Shown here: piece by piece, positions 28,880 to 38,180 of the stretch
How positions within the stretch are numbered: the stretch's first letter is position 1
Layout: the number at the start of each line of letters is the position of its first letter
From: CAVSUZ01 sp963795415
Lineage (GTDB): Bacteria; Pseudomonadota; Alphaproteobacteria; Acetobacterales; Acetobacteraceae
Reading direction: 5' to 3'
NCBI GenBank assembly: GCA_963795415.1
Contig: CAWCHQ010000003.1
Location: forward strand, 1,364,001 to 1,428,000
DNA length: 64,000 bases
Notes under the pieces: model-generated
What the model was told of the DNA's origin: nothing
Database searches by the model: none
What the model saw: the letters and a program-made list of their open reading frames with translations, nothing else
Made by a program: the position numbers and the translations under genes

Positions 28880-29312
28880 TCCAGATTGCTTCAGGTGTTA
28901 CCAACAGGGGGCGGGCCGCAGGGTCCGCCCCTTCCGTTTGTGCTCACTGCCGGCATCACCATTCTCGGTGAACGGGCGCCCTCTGTCCCGCAGTGTTGGT
29001 ACCCTGCTCCAAGTATCAGCGCGTCTCATCCGTCTCACGACCATAGCCAACCACTTGATTCCTTCGCCTCAGCCCGCTACATCACTGCTGCATCTCTTGG
29101 CAACACCACAAGGCGTGATCTACCTGATCGCCTCAGCGTGCGGCTTGTCATTGACAGACCGGCCCGTTTCTGTGCCAAGTGTGCAACGCAATCGCGATTT
29201 GGCTTGGCTTGCTGTGCTTCCCGTCTTCGGGTGCTCTCAAGGCGTCCAAAACACCGGTTGTGACGCGCCGTGCAATCGTGCACGGCCGAATATAAAAGAG
29301 AGTGACTGAAGA
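28880..29312 (+). other. Intergenic region between groEL and the cold-shock gene
   Basis: About 430 bp. It opens with a GC-rich inverted repeat shortly after groEL and ends with the leader of the cold-shock gene, including a perfect 8-bp hairpin. Open frames cross it in two plus-strand phases but have atypical composition and no recognisable family. A long 5' leader would be normal for a cold-shock gene. Confidence 0.6.
29267..29286 (+). promoter_or_regulatory. Hairpin in the cold-shock gene leader
   Basis: GCCGTGCA-ATCG-TGCACGGC is a perfect 8-bp stem with a 4-base loop, ending 26 bases before the cold-shock ATG. There is no T run, so it is not a simple terminator. An mRNA structure affecting translation or stability is a possible role, by inference. 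Confidence 0.55.
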
Positions 29313-29516
29313 ATGGCTATCGGCACGGTAAAATGGTTCAACGGGACAAAGGGATACGGCTTCATCGTGCCCCAGGACGGCGGAAAGGATGTGTTCGTCC
29401 ACATCACCGCAGTCCAGGCGGCAGGCCTGCGCGGCCTCGATGAGGGCCAGAGGGTCAGCTACGAAGTCGCCATGGAGCGCGGCAAGGCAGCAGCCACCAA
29501 TCTCCGTCTCGCCTGA
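29313..29516 (+). CDS. Cold-shock domain protein (CspA family)
   Basis: A single cold-shock-domain RNA/DNA-binding protein. The 67 residues include RNP1 KGYGFIVP and RNP2 DVFVHITA, with the aromatic KWFNGTKGYGF surface intact. It may act as an RNA chaperone in cold or stationary phase; which Csp paralogue it is cannot be told. The start is preceded by AGAGAGTGACTGAAG. A strong terminator follows 44 bases after the stop. Confidence 0.95.
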   Translation: MAIGTVKWFNGTKGYGFIVPQDGGKDVFVHITAVQAAGLRGLDEGQRVSYEVAMERGKAAATNLRLA

Positions 29517-29560
29517 TCTCAACCGAGCAAACCGGTCCGCCACGACAGGCCGGGTGAAAC

Positions 29561-29588
29561 AAAAGGGCGCCGTTATCGGCGCCCTTTT
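29561..29588. terminator. Bidirectional terminator between csp and the ABC binding protein
   Basis: A perfect 12-bp inverted repeat, AAAAGGGCGCCG-TTAT-CGGCGCCCTTTT, continues into a T run on the plus strand and has an A run at its left end. It therefore works in both directions. It separates two convergent genes, the cold-shock gene and the substrate-binding protein gene. Confidence 0.93.
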
Positions 29589-29608
29589 TTCGTGTGCAAT
29601 TCCTGCAA

Positions 29609-30838
29609 TCAGGCCCCCGTCACCGGAAAATTGCACTTCGCGTTCAGCGGATAAATCGCCTCAGCCGCCGGCGTAACCGCAATCAGATCGAACAGGTCCC
29701 AAGGCGATTTGCTCGCGGATGGCTTCTTTACACGCCATAGATATGCCGGGAACTCACCCTGACCGTCCGCCCTGATGCGTCCCGGGCCGAATGCGTCGTC
29801 ATCCGTCGGAATCCCCTTCATGCGAGCCACAGTGTGCCGGCCGCTCTTCTTCGCATCCGCCGCACCCATCACGGCCACCGTCTTAAGATAGTGCAGCGTG
29901 ATCGCGTAGTTGCTCGCGTGCGCCATGTTCGGATATGCACCATTCGACATGCCCGGCAGAACACGCTTCGTGAACGCTCGCGCCCGGTCGTTGTAGTTCC
30001 AATAAAACGTCGTGGTGCAGTTCAACCCCTGGGTCATGTCCGGCCCAAGCGCATGCACGTCGGTGATGAAAATCAGCATCGGTGCGATTTGCATCGTCTG
30101 GTTCAGACCAAACTCGTGCGCCTGCTTGATACTGTTCACCGTGTCGGCCCCAGCATTCGCCAACCCCAGCACCTTTGCCCCTGATGCCTGCGCCTGCTGG
30201 AGATACGAAGAAAAGTCCGTCGTGTCCGGAAACGGATAGCGCAGCGCCCCCTTCACCTCTCCCCCTGCCTTCTTTACCACCGCCGCCGTCTGCTCCTCTA
30301 ACGTGCGGCCAAACAAATAGTCGGCAGTGATGAAGAACCAGCTCGTGCCGCCTGACTTCACAACGTTTGCAGCCGGCTGTGCCAGCGTGTAATTGTTGAA
30401 GCTCCAGCGGATTGTATTCGGACTGCATTGGGCATCGGTTACGTCCTCCGACGCGGCCGAGCCGTTCAGCATGATCTTGTTCTTCTCTCGCGCCACCTGC
30501 CCCACCGCCAGTGCGACCGACGAGGTCGGCACATCGACCACCGCATCTATCCCCTGATCGAACCACTGCCGCGCGATCGAGGAAGCGACATCCGGCTTGT
30601 TCTGATGATCCGCCTGAATCAGCTCCACTGAAAACCCATGCGAATCTGCATTGAACTCCTTTATGGCTTGACGCGCGCATACCACCGAATTCGGCCCGGT
30701 CGTATCGCGATACGTACCGGAAAGATCGGTCAGCACCCCAAGGCGGATCGTCAGTTTGCTTTGAGCCCGCGCGTTCAGCACCGACGAAGCGGAAAGCGCG
30801 GCCGCCGTCCCGAGCAATCCGCGGCGTGAAATCGACAT
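29609..30838 (-). CDS. Branched-chain amino-acid-type ABC substrate-binding protein, Tat-exported
   Basis: A periplasmic type I (LivJ-like) ligand-binding protein. Starting at MSISRRGLLGTAAALSASS after a GGGAGGTTAC box, the product is 409 residues. SRRGLLG is a twin-arginine signal, cleaved near NARAQS. The mature protein opens LTIRLGVLTDLSGTYRDTTG and keeps the bilobed fold segments (KIMLNGSAASEDVTD, SWFFITADYLFGRTLEEQ). No permease or ATPase gene accompanies it, so it is an orphan binding protein here. The ligand is unknown; family members bind amino acids, amides, urea or aromatic acids. Confidence 0.88.
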   Translation of the reverse strand: MSISRRGLLGTAAALSASSVLNARAQSKLTIRLGVLTDLSGTYRDTTGPNSVVCARQAIKEFNADSHGFSVELIQADHQNKPDVASSIARQWFDQGIDAVVDVPTSSVALAVGQVAREKNKIMLNGSAASEDVTDAQCSPNTIRWSFNNYTLAQPAANVVKSGGTSWFFITADYLFGRTLEEQTAAVVKKAGGEVKGALRYPFPDTTDFSSYLQQAQASGAKVLGLANAGADTVNSIKQAHEFGLNQTMQIAPMLIFITDVHALGPDMTQGLNCTTTFYWNYNDRARAFTKRVLPGMSNGAYPNMAHASNYAITLHYLKTVAVMGAADAKKSGRHTVARMKGIPTDDDAFGPGRIRADGQGEFPAYLWRVKKPSASKSPWDLFDLIAVTPAAEAIYPLNAKCNFPVTGA

Positions 30839-30925
30839 GTAACCTCCCTTGAGGTACCCGGCCCGTTTCAGGCCAGTCACAGCAAATTGGTGATCGTTCC
30901 CCTCCTATCCGTCAATCCGCCCCGA

Positions 30926-33139
30926 TCACCCGAACCGCCCCGATTTCGGGAACCCGTTGGGCGGCATCTTTCCAGCCTGTCCCCGCTCGCCCAGCCAGGA
31001 GCGGACGTCGTTTTCCGTGCGCGTCTTATCGCCCAAGCGCCAGCTCAACCCATCTTCCCGTCGGAACACCTTCGCATCCGCCAGACCGCCATCCTTATAT
31101 CGGTGCAAAATCACCCCTGCGCCGCGAGCCATCTCGGGTACCTGCTCCAGCGGAAACACCAGAAGCCTCCGCGACGTCCCCACGACCGCGACGAGATCGC
31201 CCTCCGCCGGAACACACACTGCCGCTTCCTCGCCAGAACGCAGATTCAGGACCTGTCGCCCGGTCCGCTTCTCCGCCAACAACCCCTCCCCCGCAACCAC
31301 AAAGCCGCGCCCGCCAGCCGAGGCAACGAGGTATTTTCCTCCGTCCACTGGAACGAAAAGGGCAACCGCATCGTCCTCGTTGCCGAGCTCGACGAGAAGC
31401 CGAAGGGGCTGGCCATCGCCACGGCCACGCGGAAGCTCCGATGCTCTCAGCGTGTATGCGCGACCGTTCGTTGCAAACAGGCATAAACGATCCGTCGTCT
31501 GGCACGGTAGCAACAGCTTCAGGCGATCACCCTCCTTGAAACGCAGCTCGTCCGGATCGGTAACACTTCCCTTCAGTGCGCGAATCCACCCCTTGTCCGA
31601 TAACACGACCGTCAGCGGTTCCCGCTCAACGAACGCTTCGGTCGAGACATCCATTGGTGCAGAGGGCTGGGCGATATCGCTGCGTCGCTTGCCGAGCGCG
31701 CCGTCGCCGAACTCCGCCCGTGTGGCTTCCAGTTCCGCCGTTATCCGCTTCCACCGCAGCGCTTCGTCCCCTAGCAGCGCCTTGATGTCCTTCCGTTCGC
31801 CCGAAAGACCCCGATGCTCCTTCTTGATCTCCAACTCTTCCAGCTTCCGCAACGAGCGGAGCCGCATATTCAAAATCGCTTCCGCCTGCACATCCGACAG
31901 CGAGAACCTTTCCATCAGCCGTGGCTTGGGCTGTTCCTCCTCGCGGATGATCCGTATCACCTCATCAAGATTAAGATAGACCAGCAGATAGCCATTCAGC
32001 ACCTCCAGCCGGTGCTCGATCGCGCCAAGCCGGTGCTCCGACCGCCGCACCAGCACCTCATGACGGTGACCGAGCCAGGCGCGCAGCACCTGCGGCAGGC
32101 TCATCACCACCGGCGTCCGCGTCGCATCCAGCACATTCATGTTTAACGAAAACCTGCTCTCCAGCGCCGTGGCCCGGAACAAAGTTTCCATCAATACTTC
32201 CGGTTCCACGCCGCGCGTGCGCGGCTCAAGGACGAGCCGGACCTCCTCCGTGCTTTCGTCGCGCACGTCACCCAGCAGTGGAAGCTTCCGTTCCTCCAGC
32301 AGCTGGGCAATCTGCTCGACCAGCTTCGCCTTCTGCACCTGATACGGAATTTCCGTGACAACGATCTGCCACGCGCCGTACTTGCCCTTCTCCACAAACC
32401 ACCGCGAGCGGATGCGAAATCCGCCGCGGCCCGTCTCGTAGGCGGTCAGAATCGATGCCGGATCCTCGACAATAATTCCACCGGTCGGAAAATCCGGCCC
32501 GGGCATGTGCTTCAGCAGATCCGCCGTGCTCGCGCCCGCATTCTGCACCAGGTGAATCGCCGCCGCGCAAATCTCGCCCGCATTGTGTGGAGGAATTGAC
32601 GTCGCCATACCAACGGCAATCCCCGCTGCACCGTTCGCAAGCAGGTTGGGAAACCCACCCGGCAGCACGACAGGTTCCGTCTCCTCCCCATCATAGGTCG
32701 GACGCAGATCCACGGCATTCTCACCGATGCCCGCCAGCAAGGCTTGTGCGACTGCCGTCAGCCGCGCCTCGGTGTAGCGCATCGCCGCAGCATTATCCCC
32801 ATCGATATTGCCGAAATTGCCCTGCCCCTCAACCAGCGGATAACGCACCGCAAATTCCTGTGCGAGACGCACCAACGCGTCGTACACCGCAACGTCGCCA
32901 TGCGGATGAAACTTGCCGATGACGTCGCCGACCACGCGCGCGCACTTCTTGAATCCCGCCGCCGGATCAAGACGCAGCAGGTGCATCGCGTAGATAAGCC
33001 GGCGATGTACCGGCTTCAGCCCGTCGCGCACATCCGGCAGCGATCGCGACATGATCGTTGAAAGCGCGTAGGCTAGATATCTTTCGGATAGCGCCTCCGA
33101 AAGATGCGTGTCCTCGACATGGCCGATATCATCCGGCAT
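30926..33139 (-). CDS. parC: DNA topoisomerase IV subunit A
   Basis: ParC is the breakage-reunion subunit of topoisomerase IV, which decatenates replicated chromosomes. From MPDDIGHVEDTHLSEALSER the product is 737 residues. The active tyrosine is about residue 122 in DNAAAMRYTEARLT, and the quinolone-determining region GKFHPHGDVAVYDALVRLAQ is normal. The C-terminal beta-pinwheel lacks a clear GyrA box and is shorter than in GyrA, supporting ParC. The start overlaps the recO stop by 11 bp; an upstream in-frame start would overlap further with unrelated sequence. Confidence 0.94.
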   Translation of the reverse strand: MPDDIGHVEDTHLSEALSERYLAYALSTIMSRSLPDVRDGLKPVHRRLIYAMHLLRLDPAAGFKKCARVVGDVIGKFHPHGDVAVYDALVRLAQEFAVRYPLVEGQGNFGNIDGDNAAAMRYTEARLTAVAQALLAGIGENAVDLRPTYDGEETEPVVLPGGFPNLLANGAAGIAVGMATSIPPHNAGEICAAAIHLVQNAGASTADLLKHMPGPDFPTGGIIVEDPASILTAYETGRGGFRIRSRWFVEKGKYGAWQIVVTEIPYQVQKAKLVEQIAQLLEERKLPLLGDVRDESTEEVRLVLEPRTRGVEPEVLMETLFRATALESRFSLNMNVLDATRTPVVMSLPQVLRAWLGHRHEVLVRRSEHRLGAIEHRLEVLNGYLLVYLNLDEVIRIIREEEQPKPRLMERFSLSDVQAEAILNMRLRSLRKLEELEIKKEHRGLSGERKDIKALLGDEALRWKRITAELEATRAEFGDGALGKRRSDIAQPSAPMDVSTEAFVEREPLTVVLSDKGWIRALKGSVTDPDELRFKEGDRLKLLLPCQTTDRLCLFATNGRAYTLRASELPRGRGDGQPLRLLVELGNEDDAVALFVPVDGGKYLVASAGGRGFVVAGEGLLAEKRTGRQVLNLRSGEEAAVCVPAEGDLVAVVGTSRRLLVFPLEQVPEMARGAGVILHRYKDGGLADAKVFRREDGLSWRLGDKTRTENDVRSWLGERGQAGKMPPNGFPKSGRFG

Positions 33140-33893
33140 CCAGAGTCTCCGCCTTGGCCATGGTTTCGTGAGCCAGCCTGACCACGTCGTCGTACAGCAT
33201 CCGCCGCGCGAGCGGCAGCGGCATGTGCAGCGGCCCGAATGCGTCACGCTCCAGAAAATGACCGGTCAGGCGCAGCCCGTCCCTCCAGTCGTCCGCCACG
33301 CTCGTCCCGCCTTCAACGATGAAGCGTGGCAGCCTCAGCAAGCGTGAGCGCCAGACGCCCGCCGCTGCATCTGCTACCGCCCGGCCCGTCTTCGGCGATA
33401 CCCAGGCCAGACCAGTGGTCTCGCCAGTCACTGCGCAGGCCCCAAGATCGAGCCCGTATCCAAGGTCGGCCAACAGCAGCACTTCCCAACGCACAAGCTC
33501 TGCAACCGGTGCGGCACGTTCCGCCAGTCCCGCTATCAGTCCTAACAACCCTGAAAACACCCGATGATGTGGCTCGCGCTCTGGCAATGCCCCCTCGGCC
33601 ACCGCACAGGCGGACGTCAGCACCGCCAGAACAAGCGGATCATCCATGGCCAGCGCCGCCGCCGGATGGACCAGCTCGGCAGCAACTGTCCCCAGCTGAT
33701 CAGCAAGCCGTGCCACCCAGCGCGCTTGAACCAGATTTCCGGCCTGCCACAGCGCCGCCTGGCCGCGAGCCCCGCCGCCCCGGGCAAGCCCTCGGTAAAT
33801 CCCATGCTCGCCGGTCATTACAGCGGTGATCGCATCCCCTTCGCCGTAACCCCGCGAACCCAGCACGATTGCCGGTGCTTCCCACTCAACCAT
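33129..33893 (-). CDS. recO: DNA repair protein RecO
   Basis: RecO loads RecA onto SSB-coated DNA with RecR. The 254-residue product has the OB-fold N-terminus MVEWEAPAIVLGSRGYGEGD followed by AVMTGEHGIYRGLARGG, and a helical C-terminal half with WEVLLLADLGYGLDLGACAV. The zinc cysteines found in some RecO proteins are largely absent (only ACAV remains), which is common in Alphaproteobacteria. It lies between era (30-bp gap) and parC (overlap). Confidence 0.92.
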   Translation of the reverse strand: MVEWEAPAIVLGSRGYGEGDAITAVMTGEHGIYRGLARGGGARGQAALWQAGNLVQARWVARLADQLGTVAAELVHPAAALAMDDPLVLAVLTSACAVAEGALPEREPHHRVFSGLLGLIAGLAERAAPVAELVRWEVLLLADLGYGLDLGACAVTGETTGLAWVSPKTGRAVADAAAGVWRSRLLRLPRFIVEGGTSVADDWRDGLRLTGHFLERDAFGPLHMPLPLARRMLYDDVVRLAHETMAKAETLDAG

Positions 33894-33923
33894 TGACCGC
33901 CTCTCATCGGCGTCGAGGGATCG

Positions 33924-34832
33924 CTATGAACCTCGCTCCCCTTGCGTATCCTGCAGCCCGATCGCCCGTAGCCGGGCCTGCTCCTCGTCCCAGCCCGGAC
34001 GTTCTTTCACGTTCAGGAACAAATGCACCTGCCTCTCCAGCAGTTCCGCCAGTTCAGAGCGCGCGCGCGCCCCGATCTGCTTGATCCGGCCGCCGCGATC
34101 CCCGATCAGGATCGCTTTATGACCCGGCCGAGAAACGTAAATCGTCGCATCGATTTGCACGCTTCCATCGTCCCGGTCCTGCCACCGCTCGGTCTCCACT
34201 GTCGCTGCATATGGGACCTCCTCCCGCGTGCACAGGAACACCTGTTCCCGGACAATTTCTGCCGCCAGCAGCCGGTCCGGTAGATCGGTCAAATCGTCTG
34301 GCGAATACAGGAACGGCCCTTCCGGCACCGCCTCTCCCAAAGCGTTGGTAAGCCGATCCACCCCGTCTCCGGTGAAGGCGCTGACCATGAATGTTCGCTC
34401 GAATTCCTTAATTCCATTGAGTTCGGCCGCCAGCGGCAACAACTGCTCCCGCCGGACCAGATCGATCTTGTTAAGCACCAGCCAGCATCGGCGCCCCGTC
34501 TCCGCCAGCGCCTTTGCTATTGCCTTGACTGCCTCTGTGGCTCCGGATTTCGCGTCCACCACCAGCAGAACCAGGTCGGCAGCGTGCGCGCCGGTCCAGG
34601 CCGCCGACACCATAGCCCGGTCGAGCAGTCGGCGCGGTTTGAAGATGCCCGGCGTATCCACCAGCAGAATTTGGCTCTCACCCCGCATCACGATCCCCAG
34701 AATGCGAAATCGTGTCGTCTGCGGCTTGGGCGTGACAATCGACAGCTTCGCGCCGGCCAATCTGTTTAGCAGCGTGGATTTGCCCCCATTGGGCACGCCC
34801 ATCAGGGCCACGAACCCGCAACGGGTGGTCAA
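33924..34832 (-). CDS. era: GTPase Era
   Basis: Era is an essential GTPase that binds the 3' end of 16S rRNA and assists 30S assembly. The 302-residue product has G1 GVPNGGKSTLLNRL, the G3 segment ILLVDTPGIFKPRR, G4 LVLNKIDLV, and a C-terminal KH domain with IGDRGGRIKQIGARARSEL and HLFLNVKERPGWDEE. The start overlaps the rnc stop by 4 bp (ATGA), so translation is coupled. Confidence 0.97.
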   Translation of the reverse strand: MTTRCGFVALMGVPNGGKSTLLNRLAGAKLSIVTPKPQTTRFRILGIVMRGESQILLVDTPGIFKPRRLLDRAMVSAAWTGAHAADLVLLVVDAKSGATEAVKAIAKALAETGRRCWLVLNKIDLVRREQLLPLAAELNGIKEFERTFMVSAFTGDGVDRLTNALGEAVPEGPFLYSPDDLTDLPDRLLAAEIVREQVFLCTREEVPYAATVETERWQDRDDGSVQIDATIYVSRPGHKAILIGDRGGRIKQIGARARSELAELLERQVHLFLNVKERPGWDEEQARLRAIGLQDTQGERGS

Positions 34833-35539
34833 CCGAGCCCTCTCAGCAGGTCCGCCGCCGCCGCCATTTCCGCGGCCCTCTTACTGCCGCCCGTGCCGCT
34901 GCCAGTCCGTCCTCCCGCCGTCACATTCACCGTAAACGCCGGCGCATGCGGAGGGCCAGAGCAGAAGATGGTTGTGTAGCAGGGCAGAACGTCACCTTGT
35001 TTCAAGGCCCATTCCTGGAGCGCCGACTTTGCGTCTTTTGGCGGTGCGGCTTGCGCTTCGATCTCGTCCGTCCACGCCTGGCGCACAAAATGCCGGGCCG
35101 GCCCCAGCCCGCCGTCCAGATAGAGCGCGCCAATCGTCGCCTCCAGGGCATCCGCGAGCACGGTGGCGCGCTTTTTCACCCCCGCCTTCGCTTCGCCCGG
35201 CGAAACCGAAAGAGCCACCCCGAGGCCGATCCGTTCTGCCACACCTGCCAGCACCGGCTGCGATACCAGCCTCGCCAGTCGTGGCCCTAAAGCGCCCTCC
35301 GGCTCTGCGGGGTAGCGTTCTGCCAGCCATTCAGCGATCACCAGACCCAACACACGGTCGCCCACAAACTCCAGCCGCTCATTCGACACCTGCCGCCGCT
35401 TCTGGTTTGCTAGTGCCGATCGGTGCGTGAGAGCCTCTTTCAGCAGCTCCGGGCGGGCAAAGTGATGGCCGAGAATCGCCTCAACGGAGCCCTGTGACGT
35501 CGCCTCGGTCAGTGAATCACCATTCCAATCCGGTTCCAT
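34829..35539 (-). CDS. rnc: Ribonuclease III
   Basis: RNase III cuts double-stranded RNA in rRNA and mRNA processing. The signature NERLEFVGDRVLGLVIAEWL and the second metal-site segment VLADALEATIGALYLDGG are intact; a C-terminal dsRNA-binding domain ends in SKRAAEMAAAADLL. The start is uncertain: MEPDWNGDSLTEATSQG gives 236 residues and overlaps lepB by 31 bp, while in-frame ATGs 6 and 11 codons further up overlap more. The coupling with lepB and era is the standard lepB-rnc-era operon. Confidence 0.94.
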   Translation of the reverse strand: MEPDWNGDSLTEATSQGSVEAILGHHFARPELLKEALTHRSALANQKRRQVSNERLEFVGDRVLGLVIAEWLAERYPAEPEGALGPRLARLVSQPVLAGVAERIGLGVALSVSPGEAKAGVKKRATVLADALEATIGALYLDGGLGPARHFVRQAWTDEIEAQAAPPKDAKSALQEWALKQGDVLPCYTTIFCSGPPHAPAFTVNVTAGGRTGSGTGGSKRAAEMAAAADLLRGLG

Positions 35540-36249
35540 CGGATCTCGAACGGCCATTCCCAGAACTCCCACCAGGGCGCGCGCCCGTCGATGGAAAAGA
35601 AGATGATGTCCGCCTTGCCGACAAGATTCTCCATCGGAACGTAACCCCAGAACCGGCTGTCGGCGCTGTTGTCCCGATTGTCCCCCATCACGAATAATTC
35701 GTTCGGCGGAACCAGGGAATCCGGGGTGTTGTTCGCCTCACCCTGATCCGTCGCTTTCAGGAAGTCGTGGTTTACTCCGCCAGGGAGATTCTCCTGGTAC
35801 TGCCTTAGCACCAGATGAATACCATCCTCGTCGGTTACGTAGTCCCCCACGGCCTGGCGCGGAACAAGTTGCCCATTGATATAAAGCTGCCCCTCGCGGA
35901 CCTGCACATGATCTCCCGGCAACCCGATAACCCGCTTGATGTAGTCCTCGGAAGGATCAGGCGGATAACGAAATACAACCACATCCCCGCGATGCGGCAC
36001 GCTCGCGAAAATCCGGCCGGAAAACCAGTCCGGCGAAAACGGAAATGAAAAATGTGAAAACCCGTAGCTGAATTTGGAAACGAACAGATAATCGCCAATC
36101 AGCAGTGTGGGGATCATGCTTCCCGAGGGGATATTGAACGGCTCAAACAAAAAGGTGCGTATAACGAGAGCTATCAGCCCCGCATATATGATCGTCTTGC
36201 CGTTTTCGAGCAGCCCGCTCGAGGTGCGCTTCGCCTTTGTCACAGCCAT
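35509..36249 (-). CDS. lepB: Signal peptidase I
   Basis: LepB removes signal peptides from exported proteins at the inner membrane. The 246-residue product has one N-terminal membrane helix (IIYAGLIALVIRTFLFEPF), the catalytic serine about residue 44 in NIPSGSMIPTLLIGDYLFV, the catalytic lysine about 105 in DYIKRVIGLPGD, and box E VMGDNRDNSADSRFWG. The single-helix topology is usual for Alphaproteobacteria. It is first of the lepB-rnc-era-recO-parC series. Confidence 0.97.
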   Translation of the reverse strand: MAVTKAKRTSSGLLENGKTIIYAGLIALVIRTFLFEPFNIPSGSMIPTLLIGDYLFVSKFSYGFSHFSFPFSPDWFSGRIFASVPHRGDVVVFRYPPDPSEDYIKRVIGLPGDHVQVREGQLYINGQLVPRQAVGDYVTDEDGIHLVLRQYQENLPGGVNHDFLKATDQGEANNTPDSLVPPNELFVMGDNRDNSADSRFWGYVPMENLVGKADIIFFSIDGRAPWWEFWEWPFEIRWNRIGMVIH

Positions 36250-36345
36250 ATGGGGGCAGATATCCGCTGCAGGATGCGCCCGATCAAGCGCGTCCGCGTG
36301 TTCGAGTTAAGGAATTCGGCGCCCGGAGCGTTGTTTCGCCCTTTG

Positions 36346-36888
36346 TCAATCGGCGGCGGCCTGTATCTCGGGATGGCCGGTCATTTCCCGGATCATGCCT
36401 GCTGGTACCCACACGCGGGTTACCCGCCATCCGCCATCCTCAAGGTTCAGACGGAGTTGCACCTCTCGCCGATGTGGTGCGGCAAATCGGGCAAGAAACT
36501 CGGTCGGCGAGTTGAAATACGCAAACCGCAGCGAAAACCGGGAACCCTCGCCGCCGCCATGCAGGGCTTGCAGCAGCTTCGGCGGTGTGACCTCGGCAGC
36601 GACAACGCGACTCGCAACGCCCCGAAGAAACGAGAACCCAAAAGGCGCAAGCCGCGCGCCGGTGGAAACTGCCTGCGTGTCCGGCATGTCAACGGCCATG
36701 CCAGCTACCTCCTCATCCAGTCCGTCCCGGACGCTGTCCCAATCCACCAATTGCCTGACCGTCGCCGCATCGCCCGTCCGGATTGCCTCGTGAAGCCGGT
36801 ACAGGGTGACGAACGGAGAAGCAGCATAGGCACCACCCACAAGCAGTACCGCAGCGGCAGCAGCCAGAAACGGAGCCTTTAATAGCAT
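36346..36888 (-). CDS. DUF2939 family protein, secreted or membrane-anchored
   Basis: The start MLLKAPFLAAAAAVLLVGG gives 180 residues with an N-terminal hydrophobic segment that is either a signal peptide (ending near AYAAS) or a membrane anchor. The family segment ASPFVTLYRLHEAIRTGDAA is followed by VRQLVDWDSVRDGLDEE, characteristic of DUF2939. The remainder is a mixed alpha/beta domain with no catalytic motif. Function unknown. It lies upstream of lepB on the same strand (96-bp gap) and may be co-transcribed with it. Confidence 0.75.
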   Translation of the reverse strand: MLLKAPFLAAAAAVLLVGGAYAASPFVTLYRLHEAIRTGDAATVRQLVDWDSVRDGLDEEVAGMAVDMPDTQAVSTGARLAPFGFSFLRGVASRVVAAEVTPPKLLQALHGGGEGSRFSLRFAYFNSPTEFLARFAAPHRREVQLRLNLEDGGWRVTRVWVPAGMIREMTGHPEIQAAAD

Positions 36889-36972
36889 CAATTGGTTCCT
36901 CTCGGCTGCGCTAAAGGTATGACTGAAAAATGACGAAACGGAGGAAGGATCAGCAACAAGCAAGTGAAGTCT

Positions 36973-38139
36973 CTAACATCGTAGCGAGGCGACCGATCTT
37001 CCGACAAGCCTTTCCCATAGTTCCGGGTCCGTTGCTCCCTCAGTGCTGAGCAGAAGCACTCGGCTCCCCGCCGATATTCCGACTGCCTCGCGGGCCCCCT
37101 GGTCGCCCCCCACGGCAAGGAGCCCGGCGAGACCCGCCGCTCCCGACTTGCCGGAAACGATACCATCGTCAGCAAGAAGGCGCATCGCCTTAATCGCCAG
37201 TTCATCCTGGATAGCCATGAAGGCGGTGCCTGCACGCTCCAACTCCTGCCACGCGATCAGGCTGGGCTCGCCGCACGCCAGCCCCGCCATGACTGTAGCC
37301 AGGCTCCCTGAAACTTTCGTTAATCGACCGCCCTCTGCGCTTGCAAGAAGGCAGGCGGCATTCTCCGGCTCCACGACGATCAGCGCCGGGGCCGAGTTGA
37401 ATCGTGCCCGCATATGCACGGCAACCGCCGCCGCGATGCCCCCGACACCCCCCTGGACGAACACATGGGTGGGTGGGGGTCCCATCCACTGGTCCATCGC
37501 CTCATCGGCCATTAGCCGATAACCCTGCATGACCAGCCGAGGCGTCTCTGTGTAACCCGGCCACGATGTGTCCGATACCACCGGCCATCCACGTTCCTGC
37601 GCCGCGCGATCCGAAGCCCGGACGGCATCATCATAGTTTCCTGAAACGCGCCGCACTTCAGCGCCATACTGGGCAATTGCATCCACCCGTCCCTGGCTGA
37701 CGGTTTCGTGCACGAAAATCACGCAGCGGCAGCCCACACGGGCCGCACCCCAGGCGACCGATCGCCCGTGATTGCCGTCAGTCGCGCAAGTCACCGTAAT
37801 TTCCTCAGCCGCCACGCCCCGCCGCGACCGCTCGGCAGCGACGACCTGGCCGACGGCATAGGCCCCTCCCAAAGCCTTGAAGCTGCCCAATCCCAACCGT
37901 GCAGACTCATCCTTCAGCCGCACGGTCGCAACCGACGCCATCTCCGCGAGGCCAGGCAAATCGTGCAACGGGGTTGGCGCGTAGCGGGCCCAACTGGTGA
38001 TTTCCGCCCGCGCGCGGCAAAACCCTGCATCAGACAGCACCACCAGCCCGGGGGTCCCCGCCCGCGGGTTGACGAACAGGTGAAACGGGTGCCGACCTGC
38101 CATTCCTGTAGCCTGGACCGGATGTCTGATCCGGTCCAT
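36973..38139 (-). CDS. Diaminopropionate ammonia-lyase-like PLP enzyme
   Basis: A fold-type II PLP enzyme closest to diaminopropionate ammonia-lyase (DpaL/YgeX), which converts 2,3-diaminopropionate to pyruvate and ammonia. The PLP lysine is about residue 88 in RLGLGSFKALGGAY; ATDGNHGRSVAWGA and the phosphate loop VQGGVGGIAAAVAVHM follow, and GKSGAAGLAGLLAV is near the C-terminus. The ATG is chosen because AGGTGA precedes it by about 6 bases; an ATG 12 codons later (MAGRHPFHLF) is possible. It diverges from the denD-like gene across only 41 bp. A threonine-dehydratase-like activity cannot be excluded. Confidence 0.78.
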   Translation of the reverse strand: MDRIRHPVQATGMAGRHPFHLFVNPRAGTPGLVVLSDAGFCRARAEITSWARYAPTPLHDLPGLAEMASVATVRLKDESARLGLGSFKALGGAYAVGQVVAAERSRRGVAAEEITVTCATDGNHGRSVAWGAARVGCRCVIFVHETVSQGRVDAIAQYGAEVRRVSGNYDDAVRASDRAAQERGWPVVSDTSWPGYTETPRLVMQGYRLMADEAMDQWMGPPPTHVFVQGGVGGIAAAVAVHMRARFNSAPALIVVEPENAACLLASAEGGRLTKVSGSLATVMAGLACGEPSLIAWQELERAGTAFMAIQDELAIKAMRLLADDGIVSGKSGAAGLAGLLAVGGDQGAREAVGISAGSRVLLLSTEGATDPELWERLVGRSVASLRC

Positions 38140-38180
38140 CCCGATCACCTGCGGAGCCCGATCACTTGGGGAGGATGCAT

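Noticed and set aside
28886..29309. Two overlapping plus-strand frames between groEL and the cold-shock gene.
   Set aside because: Composition is atypical, they overlap each other in different phases, and no family or start signal is visible.
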